Assembly: GCF_013359695.1 (NCBI RefSeq)
Contig: NZ_JABFMU010000011.1
Coordinates: forward strand, 62,001 to 126,000
Direction of reading: 5' to 3'
From: Pseudomonas sp. C2B4
GTDB lineage: Bacteria; Pseudomonadota; Gammaproteobacteria; Pseudomonadales; Pseudomonadaceae
DNA length: 64,000 bases
Part shown: piece after piece, positions 7,634-16,611 of the stretch
Layout: every line of letters begins with the position of its first letter
Numbering within the stretch: the stretch's first letter is position 1
The notes under the pieces: generated by a model
Databases searched by the model: none
What the model was told of the DNA's origin: nothing
The model's input: only the letters and a program-made list of their open reading frames with translations
Translations under genes and position numbers: made by a program

Positions 7634-8980
7634 CTAGAACAGCGACGAAGGCGGCTTGACGTCACCCTCGGCGAATCGCGACAGACGCAGCTGGCGCATC
7701 TCCAGTCCCGGATCACCGGAGTCGATCCAGTCAGCCAGGGTCTTGCCCACGATCGGGCCCATGGCAAAACCGTGACCGCAGAATCCGGTGGCGACGGCCA
7801 GGCCTCGGGGCGACGTTTGCGCGTCGATGACGGGAATACCGTCCGGCAAGACATCGATGCCGCCCGCCCAGCGGTCGACGATCTGCGTATTTGCCTGCCC
7901 CGGGAACGCGGCCTTGAGCGCGTGCATCGCTGTCTTCAAGCCCTTTTCATTCGGCGGGATCAACGGATTGCGCTGGTGAATCCCAGACCCTGATCGCGAT
8001 GCCTGGGACCACGGCATGCGTTGGTGCAGGTCCGTCAGGCACGCCCCGTTCAGGTTGAATCGAAACGATTTGCGGTGCGCCCACAACGATGGCGCATACC
8101 AATGCAGTGCCCGCAGATGGCCGAGCGTCATGTCGACGTCGACATGGGCGTCGTCGGCGATGTTGAAACTGCCATCCAGTCGTTGCCGGAAGCCCACGCC
8201 GTTGGCGATCGTGGAGATGCCGCTCAGCGCCGGCCCGGAGGTGGTACGTGCCACCGTGCCCCTGACCAATTGCTGTGGCAGGGAAATGCCGAGCATTTTC
8301 AGCAACCGGAAAGACGTGACACCCGCGGCGCACACCACCGTTTTCGCCTTCACATAACCGCGCTCGGTTTCAACACCCACCACCTGGCCGGCGGCGATGT
8401 CGATGCCCTTGGCACCACACTGCTCGACGATCTGTGCGCCCAGCTCACGGGCGCGCAGTGCAAAAGCACGGGCCACCCGCGTGGGCTCCGCCTGACCGTC
8501 GCTGGCGGTGAACAGGCCACCCCATTGCGGGACGGCGTAACCCGGCAATTTCTTGACCACTTCACGGGGCGACAACATCACGGTATCGAGCGAAAAGCTG
8601 CGCGCAACGCTCAGCCAGGATTCGTAGCCGTCTCGTTCGGCCTCATTGCCCGCAACGAAAAGACAGCCGTCATTGCGCCAGCCCAGGTCGGTCTGGAGTT
8701 CGTGCTCCAGCGAGCGCCAGATTCCGATGCTGGCTTGCATCAACGGCACTTCGGCTTCGTCACGGGATTGCTGGCGCACAAAGCCCCAGGCCCGGGACGA
8801 TTGCTGGCCCGCAATCACGCTTTTGTCGAGGACCAGAACCTTGGCGCCCGCCTTGCTCAGGTAGTACGCGCACGCGCACCCCATCAGACCGCCGCCGATG
8901 ATCGCCACGTCGACTTCACGAGGCAGGTTGCTTTCCCGGGGTACCGACACGCTGGCGAATGCCGCTTCTGGAATGTTCAT
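7634..8980 (-). CDS. FAD-dependent oxidoreductase, DAO family
   Basis: A 448-residue flavoprotein with the N-terminal motif VDVAIIGGGLMGCACAYYLS and VLDKSVIAGQQSSRAWGFVR, and a C-terminal GLAVATGFCGHGFAMGPIVG segment that completes the FAD site. It is the first gene of a three-flavoprotein run on the minus strand (50-base gap to the next). The start at 8980 (MNIPEAAFASVSVPRE) immediately precedes the Rossmann fold; the longer frame back to 9412 overlaps the divergent LysR gene and is not coding-like. Similar proteins oxidise secondary amines or D-amino acids. Probably regulated by the divergent LysR gene. Confidence 0.85.
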   Translation of the reverse strand: MNIPEAAFASVSVPRESNLPREVDVAIIGGGLMGCACAYYLSKAGAKVLVLDKSVIAGQQSSRAWGFVRQQSRDEAEVPLMQASIGIWRSLEHELQTDLGWRNDGCLFVAGNEAERDGYESWLSVARSFSLDTVMLSPREVVKKLPGYAVPQWGGLFTASDGQAEPTRVARAFALRARELGAQIVEQCGAKGIDIAAGQVVGVETERGYVKAKTVVCAAGVTSFRLLKMLGISLPQQLVRGTVARTTSGPALSGISTIANGVGFRQRLDGSFNIADDAHVDVDMTLGHLRALHWYAPSLWAHRKSFRFNLNGACLTDLHQRMPWSQASRSGSGIHQRNPLIPPNEKGLKTAMHALKAAFPGQANTQIVDRWAGGIDVLPDGIPVIDAQTSPRGLAVATGFCGHGFAMGPIVGKTLADWIDSGDPGLEMRQLRLSRFAEGDVKPPSSLF

Positions 8981-9107
8981 AGGGGAAACCGTCAGGTGGG
9001 GAATGACGCATGGCGCTGCGTCGTCGTTTGAGCTAAGAATGTGCCCCGACCCGGCGAAATTACAGCGATGTATCTGCATTAATCCCATGCGAGGAGCGCA
9101 TAGAAAC

Positions 9108-9998
9108 ATGAGCCGCCAACTGCCATCCATCGAGCTTTTGCAGGCGTTCCTCACGGTTGCCAAGTCGGGCAATTTTGGCCAGGCCGGTGAGCAGCTCCAC
9201 CTGAGCCAGAGCGCGGTGAGCCGGCAGGTCGCGCAACTGGAGACGCGCCTGGAGACCCGCCTGTTCGAGCGGCACACACGCAGGATCGTGCTCACCGACG
9301 AAGGCAAATCACTGGTGCCGGTGGCCGAGCAAGTCATCGGATTGCTGTCCGATGCCTCGCACATGCTCGCCACAGTGGGCAGAAGTGTCAGCCTGCGCGC
9401 GCATCCGACCATGGCCGCACGCTGGCTGATTCCACGGCTGACGGGGTTTTATCGCCTGCACCCGGAGGTGACTGTCAGTGTCGACACGGTGTACCACCGC
9501 TTTCCAGACTTTGCCTTTGAATCGATCGACGCCATGATCGCCTACGGCACCGCCACCTGGCCCGACTTCGAGGCGCTGGAGCTGTGGGAAGAAGAACTGA
9601 TTCCGGTGTGCTCACCGCAATTGCTCGCCGGAACGACCCCGCAAGAGGTGCTCAAGACCGCGCGCCTCGTGGACGCGAGCATGGATCGCCTGGACTGGCG
9701 CCGCTGGGATGAGTACTACCCGGATTCAACCGGCCCCGATAACGCCCACCTGACGTTCGATACCCTGGAGTCCGCCATCGTCGCAGTGAAGTGTGGCCAG
9801 GGTATCGCCCTCGTCGACGCCGTTCTCACCCGCGACGAGTTGCAAAACGGGCAACTGGTTCGTGTGCACGCCGGCAGCATCATTACCGGCGGGCGCTATA
9901 CGCTGGTCTATCCAAGGCGGGTGAAGCGTTCGAGCGGGTTCTGCGAGTTCCTGGACTGGCTGGAAGAGGAAGTGGCCAGTGCCGATGCACTAGTCTGA
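9108..9998 (+). CDS. LysR-family regulator, GcvA-like
   Basis: A 296-residue LysR protein: HTH at residues 5-64 (LPSIELLQAFLTVAKSGNFG, LSQSAVSRQVAQLETRL), effector domain with ARWLIPRLTGFYRLHPEV, typical of the GcvA/AmpR/TrpI branch. The ATG at 9108 is preceded by GAGGAG; upstream codons of the open frame (from 8898) are not conserved-looking. It is divergent from the three-flavoprotein run, with about 130 bases between the starts, and is the likely regulator of those genes and of the amino-acid binding protein. Confidence 0.9.
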   Translation: MSRQLPSIELLQAFLTVAKSGNFGQAGEQLHLSQSAVSRQVAQLETRLETRLFERHTRRIVLTDEGKSLVPVAEQVIGLLSDASHMLATVGRSVSLRAHPTMAARWLIPRLTGFYRLHPEVTVSVDTVYHRFPDFAFESIDAMIAYGTATWPDFEALELWEEELIPVCSPQLLAGTTPQEVLKTARLVDASMDRLDWRRWDEYYPDSTGPDNAHLTFDTLESAIVAVKCGQGIALVDAVLTRDELQNGQLVRVHAGSIITGGRYTLVYPRRVKRSSGFCEFLDWLEEEVASADALV

Positions 9999-10034
9999 TA
10001 CCATTCGGGCATTGACACGCCAAGTAGAAAAAAC

Positions 10035-10193
10035 ATGAACCGTCGTAAAAAAATAAACCAGCTGTTAAAGGCCAACGCCAAGAAAGCCAGTGCCAAACTG
10101 GCACCGAAAAAGCCCAAATACATCAGTAAAGCCGATCGGCTCAAACTGGATGCTGAAGCCAGTCACGAGCCGGTCATTGCCTCCGAGAGCTGA
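10035..10193 (+). CDS. DUF2986 family small basic protein
   Basis: A 52-residue protein, MNRRKKINQLLKANAKKASA at the start, then KPKYISKADRLKLDAEA. The lysine-rich N-terminus and the YISKADR motif are those of DUF2986, a family of short gamma-proteobacterial proteins of unknown role. High basic charge suggests nucleic-acid or ribosome contact, but that is inference. It stands alone 36 bases after the LysR gene. Confidence 0.8.
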   Translation: MNRRKKINQLLKANAKKASAKLAPKKPKYISKADRLKLDAEASHEPVIASES

Positions 10194-10496
10194 TCGACGG
10201 ATCCTGGGCACCCCCCTGTCGGCTTCCAGGTCGGGTTGGTTTTCGTTGGTCCTGAACAGCAGAGAGACAGCGCGCCCCCGATGGAGAGCGTGGCCAACGC
10301 GACCGTGCCGTTCCTCGTGAACGACGAGTAAGGTCCTCCGAGCCCCCGCCCTGGGGGCTCCATTTGCGCCGCGCGCGACCTTGGTGTCATCGAGGTCGAC
10401 AGGGGCGCGCCGCAACAAACGAATCAGCCTGCGATGGCTCGAGCGAGACTTTCATCCGGACACATCGATGCTTCTTGCCAGAGACAACCGGGCGGG
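10194..10496. other. Intergenic stretch without a convincing gene
   Basis: This 303-base gap holds only a short open frame ending in TAA at 10331 (16 codons from ATG 10281) directly before a strong GC-rich hairpin. I see no conserved protein feature in either strand. Confidence 0.5.
10340..10360. terminator. GC-rich hairpin, possible terminator
   Basis: GAGCCCCC at 10340-10347 pairs perfectly with GGGGGCTC at 10353-10360 around a five-base GCCCT loop. Only CATTT follows, so the T-tract is weak. It may end the DUF2986 transcript. Confidence 0.5.
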
Positions 10497-10832
10497 TCAT
10501 ACCTGTACTCGTTTATTTTTCGAAAAAATCGACACGACAACGCCGCCGGGACCGCACTTTTGTGCATCGCCTGTTGAGCCAACCAGTCCTTCGACTTCGT
10601 CTTCCGACAACACGTAGGCCGCGTCCAGGCGATCGCGAAAAACCATGGCTTCCATGAGGGTCAGTGTTCTCGCACTGACGCCCAGGGAGATCAGATCGTT
10701 GGTGATGTTGTAATCCAGCTTGTCGAGCGGTGACCGGGCAATCAAATCGATTTTCAAGTTCAGCGTAGCGACCAGCCGCTCCTTGATCGCTTCGGCCAAT
10801 TTGTCGATGTGCTGCTGGATTTCTTCGTCCAT
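10497..10832 (-). CDS. Hypothetical protein
   Basis: A 111-residue protein (MDEEIQQHIDKLAEAIKERL at the start) whose first half is predicted to be helical and amphipathic, followed by a glycine-rich, basic tail (CGPGGVVVSIFSKNKRVQV). ATG 10832 is supported by AAGGAAATTGAG directly upstream; the longer open frame to 11030 is not protein-like. No domain is recognised and neither neighbour suggests a role. It has no signal peptide or membrane segment. Confidence 0.6.
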   Translation of the reverse strand: MDEEIQQHIDKLAEAIKERLVATLNLKIDLIARSPLDKLDYNITNDLISLGVSARTLTLMEAMVFRDRLDAAYVLSEDEVEGLVGSTGDAQKCGPGGVVVSIFSKNKRVQV

Positions 10833-11098
10833 CTCAATTTCCTTGAAAAAATAGGAAATAGCAGCGTATGACGGGAGCCCGAGAATAGATGTCAGATCGC
10901 TCCCAATTTTTCTGGGATGTTTCCTACGATCTGAATGTTGACGTTTGCCCGCTCCCCCCAGGGCCCAGGCGACAATCGGCCACAAGCAGCCATTTACCGT
11001 CCACACCACTCCAAAGGGGGGGGCGCGCAACCGATTGGATGCGGGCTAACTGGCAATGCCCCTAAAGGACATTTCCACTGCATTCGACGGAGATCTTC

Positions 11099-12448
11099 AT
11101 GAGCTTGCGTTTACCTTTCACTCTTGGTGCTACGGCCGTGACCTGGCTGATGACTGCCTGTTTACAGGCGCCGGTAGCGCTCGCGCAAACCGACCCTGCA
11201 TCGCCAACGCCTGCCATCACTGACCAGGACATCAGCGATGCCTACATCTACCTGTACAGCCGCCTGCTGGTGGCACGCCAGCAGCAGCTGGACTTCAAGG
11301 AAGGCATGCAGTGGAACACCTTGAGCCATCACAAGCCCGGCGCGGTGGATTGGCCCAACCCCAATGTGGACGTGGCTTATTCCGAAGCCTGGGTGGCGGT
11401 GGACGAGAACAGTTGTACGCTGGTGTCGGTGCCGAAGATCAGCGGTCGTTACTACACCGTGCAGTTCCTCAACGGCTGGGGCGAGACCCTGGCCAACATC
11501 AACGAACGCGTGTTCCCGCAACATCCGAACGGTGAGTTCGCGGCCTGTTTGCAGGGCGCCAACGTCAAGCTGCCGGCCAATACCCAGCGGGTTGATCTCC
11601 CGGCGCGCACGGCGCGGGTCCTGACGCGTGTCGAGTTGGGCAGCGACTGGAACGAAGCCGAACGCTTGCAACATGAGTTCAAGATGCGCCCGAGCGGCTC
11701 GCCGCAACTGCCGCAAATCCCCGAGACCCTGATTTTCCAGGGGCAGCAATTGCCGGGCGTGGAAGCCTTCGATTCGGCCAACGTGGCGTTGCAGGAACCT
11801 GACCTGAACCCCGGCATGGCGCCGTTGCAGGCCAAGGTCCGCGCCATCGTCGCCGCCATCGCCGACCCTGAGGAGCGGGCGCGCATCGACAAATCAATCC
11901 ACACCCATACCTTCGCCGACCTCGCCAAGGCTTCGCCGCTGATGGGTCACGGCACTGCCAGCAATGGCTGGGGCCGCCCTGCCACCTCCGGTACTTACGG
12001 CAGTGACTACCTGACCCGGACCTTGGTGAACTATGGCGGTATCTGGGCGAACACCCAGAAAGAAGTGGTCTATTACCGCGGCTGGCAGGACGAAAACGGT
12101 AAACCGCTGGAAAGTGCACAAAGCTATTCAGTCACCTTCCCGGCCGGCCAACTGCCCGCGTCGATGGTCAACTACTACTGGTCGATCACGGCCACGGACT
12201 CCAAAAACTTCCGCGTACTGCCCAACGCACAGAATCGTTTTGCGATCAATAGCCACTCGCCGCTGACGTACAACAAGGATGGCTCCCTGACGCTGCACTT
12301 CGCGCCGACAAAACCGCAGGACGTCGCCGATGGCAACTGGCTGCCGACTTCGCCGGGGCAGAACTACCGCTTGATCTTCCGCTTCTACGGAGCCAAGGGC
12401 GGGGCAACCACGGGCGAATACTTCCCGCCGGTGATCAAGCACTCCTGA
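11099..12448 (+). CDS. DUF1254/DUF1214 domain protein, exported
   Basis: A 449-residue protein with a signal peptide (to about residue 29, APVALAQ), an N-terminal DUF1254 domain (ISDAYIYLYSRLLVARQQQL, VDWPNPNVDVAYSEAWVAVD, YYTVQFLNGWGETLANIN) and a C-terminal DUF1214 domain (YYWSITATDSKNFRVLPN, LPTSPGQNYRLIFRFYG). GGAGATCTTC precedes the ATG. DUF1254/1214 proteins are abundant periplasmic or surface proteins in proteobacteria with no agreed biochemical role. Two more members lie at 54581-57462 beside an RND transporter. This copy stands alone, convergent with hchA. Confidence 0.85.
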   Translation: MSLRLPFTLGATAVTWLMTACLQAPVALAQTDPASPTPAITDQDISDAYIYLYSRLLVARQQQLDFKEGMQWNTLSHHKPGAVDWPNPNVDVAYSEAWVAVDENSCTLVSVPKISGRYYTVQFLNGWGETLANINERVFPQHPNGEFAACLQGANVKLPANTQRVDLPARTARVLTRVELGSDWNEAERLQHEFKMRPSGSPQLPQIPETLIFQGQQLPGVEAFDSANVALQEPDLNPGMAPLQAKVRAIVAAIADPEERARIDKSIHTHTFADLAKASPLMGHGTASNGWGRPATSGTYGSDYLTRTLVNYGGIWANTQKEVVYYRGWQDENGKPLESAQSYSVTFPAGQLPASMVNYYWSITATDSKNFRVLPNAQNRFAINSHSPLTYNKDGSLTLHFAPTKPQDVADGNWLPTSPGQNYRLIFRFYGAKGGATTGEYFPPVIKHS

Positions 12449-12540
12449 TCCTCGGGCAGCCCCTGCGCAGAGCGTCGGACAATCAGCGGGGGCAAGCCCT
12501 TTCGGTCGGTTGCTGTCTTTCACGACGGGTAGCCGGTGTG

Positions 12541-13419
12541 TCACTGTCCAGCGACCTCTTTCAACAGTGCACCCGCGGCCAGCTTACCTAGCGCGTTACC
12601 CGCCAACGGGCTGTCGCCGGTCAGCATCTTGCGGTCCTGATGGACGGCTCCGGAGATGTCCTTGTTGATGATCTCAAGGCCCAATGCCGTCAGTTGCTCA
12701 CCGAACTTCCAGGTCAGGTGACCCGGCATGTAGCCGATGTCGGGCGTCTTGGCGTCGAGGTCGTCGGGGAACGCGCAGATCTTGTAACCGCTGAAGATGC
12801 AGGATGCTTTGTTCTCACCCATACCCGCCGCCAGCAACGCCGCCGGTCCGTGGCACAACGAGATGACGAACTTGTCCTTGGCGGCCGCCCACTCAAGCAA
12901 CTTCTTCACATCGGCACTCCGGGGCAAACCAATCAAAGCGCCATGGCCACCCGGGATGAAGACACCGAGATAGTCGGAGTCCTCGCCGAGTGCTTTGTCG
13001 ATCACCTCTGCCAGTTTCATCGGTTGCTTGAATTGACCGCGATATTTGGCGTACAGCCCTTTCACCTCCGCATCTTCGGAGGGCATCGCCCAGAACTCGA
13101 ACTTGACCGGGTTACCCGACAAAGTCGCGATGTCGAACGTGAATCCGGCTTTGTCCAGGTGGTACATGGGCAGCAAGGTTTCCACAGGATGGTTTCCCGT
13201 CGAGAACATCGTGCCGTTGTCGGTCAACAGGTAACGCTCATCCGCTCCGATCACCAGCACCTTCCAGCGCCCGCCTTTGTAAGGATCGGGATAGTCGGCG
13301 CCACTGAGATCGGACTTGGGAGACGTGAACTGGCCAAGCGAATAAGGCGAGGGGAAAAACGCATTGTCCTCTGCCGGATCCCGGGTTGGGCGCTTGTCGT
13401 CGGCTTGTGTATGGGTCAT
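12541..13419 (-). CDS. hchA: Hsp31-type chaperone / glyoxalase III, DJ-1/PfpI family
   Basis: A 292-residue protein matching HchA in length and layout: N-terminal [17 protein letters not shown], the acidic catalytic region [17 protein letters not shown], and the nucleophile elbow [15 protein letters not shown] with the catalytic Cys. HchA is a homodimeric stress protein with holdase and methylglyoxal-degrading activity; a protein deglycase role has also been proposed. ATG 13419 has GGAG seven bases upstream; the longer frame to 13506 lacks conserved sequence. Monocistronic. Confidence 0.9.
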   Translation of the reverse strand: MTHTQADDKRPTRDPAEDNAFFPSPYSLGQFTSPKSDLSGADYPDPYKGGRWKVLVIGADERYLLTDNGTMFSTGNHPVETLLPMYHLDKAGFTFDIATLSGNPVKFEFWAMPSEDAEVKGLYAKYRGQFKQPMKLAEVIDKALGEDSDYLGVFIPGGHGALIGLPRSADVKKLLEWAAAKDKFVISLCHGPAALLAAGMGENKASCIFSGYKICAFPDDLDAKTPDIGYMPGHLTWKFGEQLTALGLEIINKDISGAVHQDRKMLTGDSPLAGNALGKLAAGALLKEVAGQ

Positions 13420-13754
13420 GGCGTGCTCCGTCGTGCTGGGCGAATACCGTGGGCATACCAGCAGCAATGCGGGCGTTCCTTCAATCAAACACGCTGCCCG
13501 CACCACCCTGCCCCCAACGTCGAACCAAAAGTTTAGTCCAGCAAAAGTCGGCCTGGCCGAACCCGACCGGCAGCATCAACCGCTCGGATTGATTGCGTCA
13601 TTCCAGCCAATCGGCGGTTATTTCGTGCCGACTTTGCTTACCGTCAAATTTCCAACTACAACCTATGTGTGTGACAAGATGTGTCCAAATCTTGACGATA
13701 GCTGTCATGAGCGGACATCCGATACAGGGCAACAGCTTCAGGGAGGGTTCGCTC
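13420..13754. other. Divergent promoter region of hchA and the acyltransferase
   Basis: A 335-base gap between divergent genes. I see no small gene. GGGAGGG at 13741 is the ribosome site of the acyltransferase. No operator stands out. Confidence 0.5.
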
Positions 13755-15680
13755 ATGGCTCAAGGCAAGTACCGCTCCGACATCGATGGGCTAAGGGCTG
13801 TGGCGGTGATAGCGGTACTGCTGCATCACCTCGACACCCGCCTGTTGTCAGGAGGGTTCGTTGGCGTCGACATTTTCTTTGTCATCTCCGGTTTTTTGAT
13901 CACGTCCCAGGTTTATTCCGAGGTCAAGCGCAACGCTTTCTCACTGAAGGGGTTTTATCAGCGACGCATCAATCGCATTGTTCCTGCATTGGTAACGGTC
14001 TTGCTGGCGACCACGATCCTCGGGGCATTTATCCTTTCCCCGGTCGACCTGATCCGGTTAAACGTCAGCGCACTGCTCTCTTTGCTGGGCGTCTCGAACG
14101 TCTATATCTGGATCAAATACGGCAACTACTTCGCCGCTGACGCCAGTGAAGCCCCCCTGCTGCATACCTGGTCACTGGGTATCGAAGAGCAGTTCTACCT
14201 GATCTGGCCGCTGTTCATTGTGTTGCTCTATCGCCTCGCGCCGCGTTACGTGCTGCCGGTATTGGCCATTGGCGTGATAGCCGCGATTGGCGTTTCAGAA
14301 TACGCGACAGGCGTCTTTGCGACGGCTGCCTACTATCTGTTGCCGACGCGTTTTTTCGAATTGATGCTGGGTGGCGTGCTGGGGATCTACCTGCATCAAC
14401 CGCGCGTCATCGGCAGGCTGGTGGCCCATGGCATGGCCCTGGCGGGCTTCCTGCTGATCGGTTTTTCGCTGTTTGCCCTGACTCCCGACTCGACCTTCCC
14501 CGGGATCAACGCACTGATCCCGTGCCTGGGCGCCGCATTGCTGATCCTCGCCGGCAGCGGCGACACGCGTTCGCGTTTGCTCACCAGCCGGCCCATGGTG
14601 TTTATCGGCTTGATTTCCTATTCGCTGTATTTATGGCACTGGCCGCTGATTGCCTACCTGAGTTACCTGGAGATCCCCATTGATTTACCGGTGGGTGCGA
14701 TGCTGATCGCGGTCTCGATCACCCTCGCGTGGCTATCCTGGCGTTATGTCGAGGTGCCCTTTCGGCGCAATGGGGCGACGTGGCCCTTTTCCCGGGTCTT
14801 CGCCCGTCGTTTCGCCTTGCCGGCAGTGGGCCTGGCCACGTTGGCGGTGCTGAGCCTGCAGTTCGACGGCTTTGCGCAACGTTTCAGCCCTGATGTTTTG
14901 CGACTTGAAGCGATGACTCAGCAGAAGCCCAGCGAGATTCGCAAGGGCTGCCACGTCACCAATGCGCTGTACGCCACCGCGCCGGATGACAGCTGTCGCT
15001 TGGGGGTCAAGAAAGCAGCGCTGGACGGCATCATGATCGGTGATTCGTTTGCCAATCATTTCACCGGCATGGTCGATCTCCTGGCCAAGCCGGACAATCT
15101 GTCGATCATGGACTACACCATGGACTCGTGCCCGCCGATCCTCGGCTACACCGTCGACATGTCCGCGGTCTATGCCGCCCATTGTGCTGAACGCAACGAG
15201 CGGGCGTTCAGCCTGATCGAGCACAACCATTACCACTATGTGGTAATGGCGGCGATCTGGCCCCGGGAAGCGATTGCCAAGGACATCGTCGAAGCGAGTA
15301 TCAAGCGGGCGGTAGAGAACAGCGACGAGGTCATCGTCATCCTGAGGAATCAACATATCGAAAAAGCCGCCAGTTGCCCGATCCGCCACTTGATGTTCGG
15401 TATCGATCACAACTGCTCGGTCGCACAAAGTGCCATAGCGCCCTATTGGGCCGATATCCATGTGAAGTTCCCGCAGGTGCACTTTATCGATCCCAATCAA
15501 GTGATCTGCGCGGCAGGCGTGTGCAGCCCGATGGTCAAGGGTCACCTGCTGTACCTGGATGATTCGCACTTGAATGAAGTGGGATCGCGCTTTATCGGCC
15601 GCACGCTACTGGACCGAGGCTACTCGTTGCTGCACGACCCGGTGGCTGCCCCGCGTACTACCGCCTCCATTCACCTTTAG
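13755..15680 (+). CDS. Acyltransferase-3 / SGNH fusion, O-antigen or polysaccharide O-acetylase
   Basis: A 641-residue protein of the OafA type. Residues 1-360 form the ten-helix acyltransferase-3 domain, with YRSDIDGLRAVAVIAVLLHH, FVGVDIFFVISGFLITSQV and SLGIEEQFYLIWPLF. The C-terminal periplasmic SGNH esterase-like domain shows the Ser block GIMIGDSFANHF and the Asp-His block YLDDSHLNEVGS. The family transfers acetyl groups across the inner membrane onto lipopolysaccharide or exopolysaccharide sugars. ATG 13755 is seven bases after GGGAGGG; the open frame continues upstream to 13593 without conserved sequence. It is not inside a polysaccharide cluster, as is common for serotype-modifying acetylases. 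Confidence 0.9.
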   Translation: MAQGKYRSDIDGLRAVAVIAVLLHHLDTRLLSGGFVGVDIFFVISGFLITSQVYSEVKRNAFSLKGFYQRRINRIVPALVTVLLATTILGAFILSPVDLIRLNVSALLSLLGVSNVYIWIKYGNYFAADASEAPLLHTWSLGIEEQFYLIWPLFIVLLYRLAPRYVLPVLAIGVIAAIGVSEYATGVFATAAYYLLPTRFFELMLGGVLGIYLHQPRVIGRLVAHGMALAGFLLIGFSLFALTPDSTFPGINALIPCLGAALLILAGSGDTRSRLLTSRPMVFIGLISYSLYLWHWPLIAYLSYLEIPIDLPVGAMLIAVSITLAWLSWRYVEVPFRRNGATWPFSRVFARRFALPAVGLATLAVLSLQFDGFAQRFSPDVLRLEAMTQQKPSEIRKGCHVTNALYATAPDDSCRLGVKKAALDGIMIGDSFANHFTGMVDLLAKPDNLSIMDYTMDSCPPILGYTVDMSAVYAAHCAERNERAFSLIEHNHYHYVVMAAIWPREAIAKDIVEASIKRAVENSDEVIVILRNQHIEKAASCPIRHLMFGIDHNCSVAQSAIAPYWADIHVKFPQVHFIDPNQVICAAGVCSPMVKGHLLYLDDSHLNEVGSRFIGRTLLDRGYSLLHDPVAAPRTTASIHL

Positions 15681-15738
15681 GGGCTGGCTTGTGTGCGAAT
15701 GTGGCTTGGAATCCCTGCTGACTCGATACGGCAAACGG

Positions 15739-15776
15739 TTGCATCGACCGGTTGAGCCCACAGCCAATAGTCGACC
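15739..15776 (+). repeat. Dispersed intergenic repeat, partial copy 1
   Basis: TTGCATCGACCGGTTGAGCC and the following CACAGCCAATAG match the 3' half of the 71-base repeat at 32644-32714 and 38243-38313. The 5' half is not evident here. It sits just after the acyltransferase gene. Confidence 0.7.
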
Positions 15777-15853
15777 TTGCAGGTCGGCTCCCAAAGGGCC
15801 ACTTTTCCACTGCTATGCTGAAAACATCTGTTTCTGGACTAGAGACGACCAGC

Positions 15854-16435
15854 ATGGCATCACAAAGCCAGCATTCCCCTTTCATGTTCAAGGCCATGGC
15901 CTGCGCGACTGGAGTTGTCCTTGTCGCCGGGGCTGCCATGAAGCTGCTCGACAGCCACTTCAACCTGACGTTGTTGGCCGATACCACGGACTGGCTGCTG
16001 CGTTTTCGGGATTGGCTGTTGCTGGAAACGCCAATGCCGAATTGGTCGCTGCTGATGATTATCGCGATTCTGATCGGCACGCTGTCTGTAGCGATTTACT
16101 ATGCGCGCATCACTGATGGCGCTTACAGCGAACTACACGAAATTGAGCGAAAGGTTTACAAAAAGAATAACCCTCAGTTTCCACAGCTGACCGATAACCA
16201 AACGCTTCTGATGGAAGCTCTGGCCTATCATGCGAACTTCAGGAAAATTGCGAATTTGAACTCGATTTGCAAGCTTGTCTCACTCAGCACACTGGAAGTC
16301 GAAACCGGTCTGAAGGAACTCCAGGCCAAAGGGCTTGTGAAGCAAAAAGTGACAAGGGGCACGTTCGGCGCCACCTTTTTTGAACTGACCTTGGCAGGTA
16401 AGGATTATGCGTTGGAGCGGCTTGAGCTGACGTAG
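15854..16435 (+). CDS. Membrane-anchored winged-helix-like protein, uncharacterised
   Basis: A 193-residue protein. Two hydrophobic segments (about residues 12-28 and 62-83: FKAMACATGVVLVAGAAMKL and SLLMIIAILIGTLSVAIYYA) are followed by a soluble C-terminal half (about residues 110-193) that looks like a winged helix: ANLNSICKLVSLSTLEVETG, then LKELQAKGLVKQKV and a beta-wing GTFGATFFELTLAG. The layout suggests a membrane-tethered DNA-binding or sensor protein, but no family is recognised. The start is chosen at ATG 15854; ATG 15815 in the same frame is possible. It stands alone. Confidence 0.6.
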   Translation: MASQSQHSPFMFKAMACATGVVLVAGAAMKLLDSHFNLTLLADTTDWLLRFRDWLLLETPMPNWSLLMIIAILIGTLSVAIYYARITDGAYSELHEIERKVYKKNNPQFPQLTDNQTLLMEALAYHANFRKIANLNSICKLVSLSTLEVETGLKELQAKGLVKQKVTRGTFGATFFELTLAGKDYALERLELT

Positions 16436-16557
16436 CATCGACGCACGGGACTTCACGACAGGCAGCAGGACACTCCAGGCCCTCTCGCTCCCCCTCGTAA
16501 TTGACGTCTCTCTTGGCCGAAGGGCCGTAGATGATCCCTCCGCCCGCGGACCATTGC

Positions 16558-16610
16558 ATAGGTATAGGGGGTATGCCTATCATGCGCTCAGCATAGGTAG
16601 GGGGGTATCC
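16558..16610 (+). promoter_or_regulatory. Two G-tract operator sites for DmeR/RcnR-type repressor
   Basis: Site 1 is 16558-16580: ATAGG and CCTAT arms around TATAGGGGGTATG. Site 2 is about 16594-16610: ATAGGTAGGGGGGTATCC. G-tracts flanked by AT-rich arms are the known operator form of RcnR/DmeR/CsoR-type repressors. Site 2 also contains the only Shine-Dalgarno-like sequence of the repressor gene, so repressor and ribosome would use the same bases. Confidence 0.7.
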
Positions 16611-16611
16611 A

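Noticed and set aside
4763..8980. Complete hydrogen cyanide synthase (hcnABC)
   Set aside because: The HcnA-type ferredoxin subunit is absent and gene order and lengths differ, so the similarity is only to the broader opine/amine dehydrogenase family.
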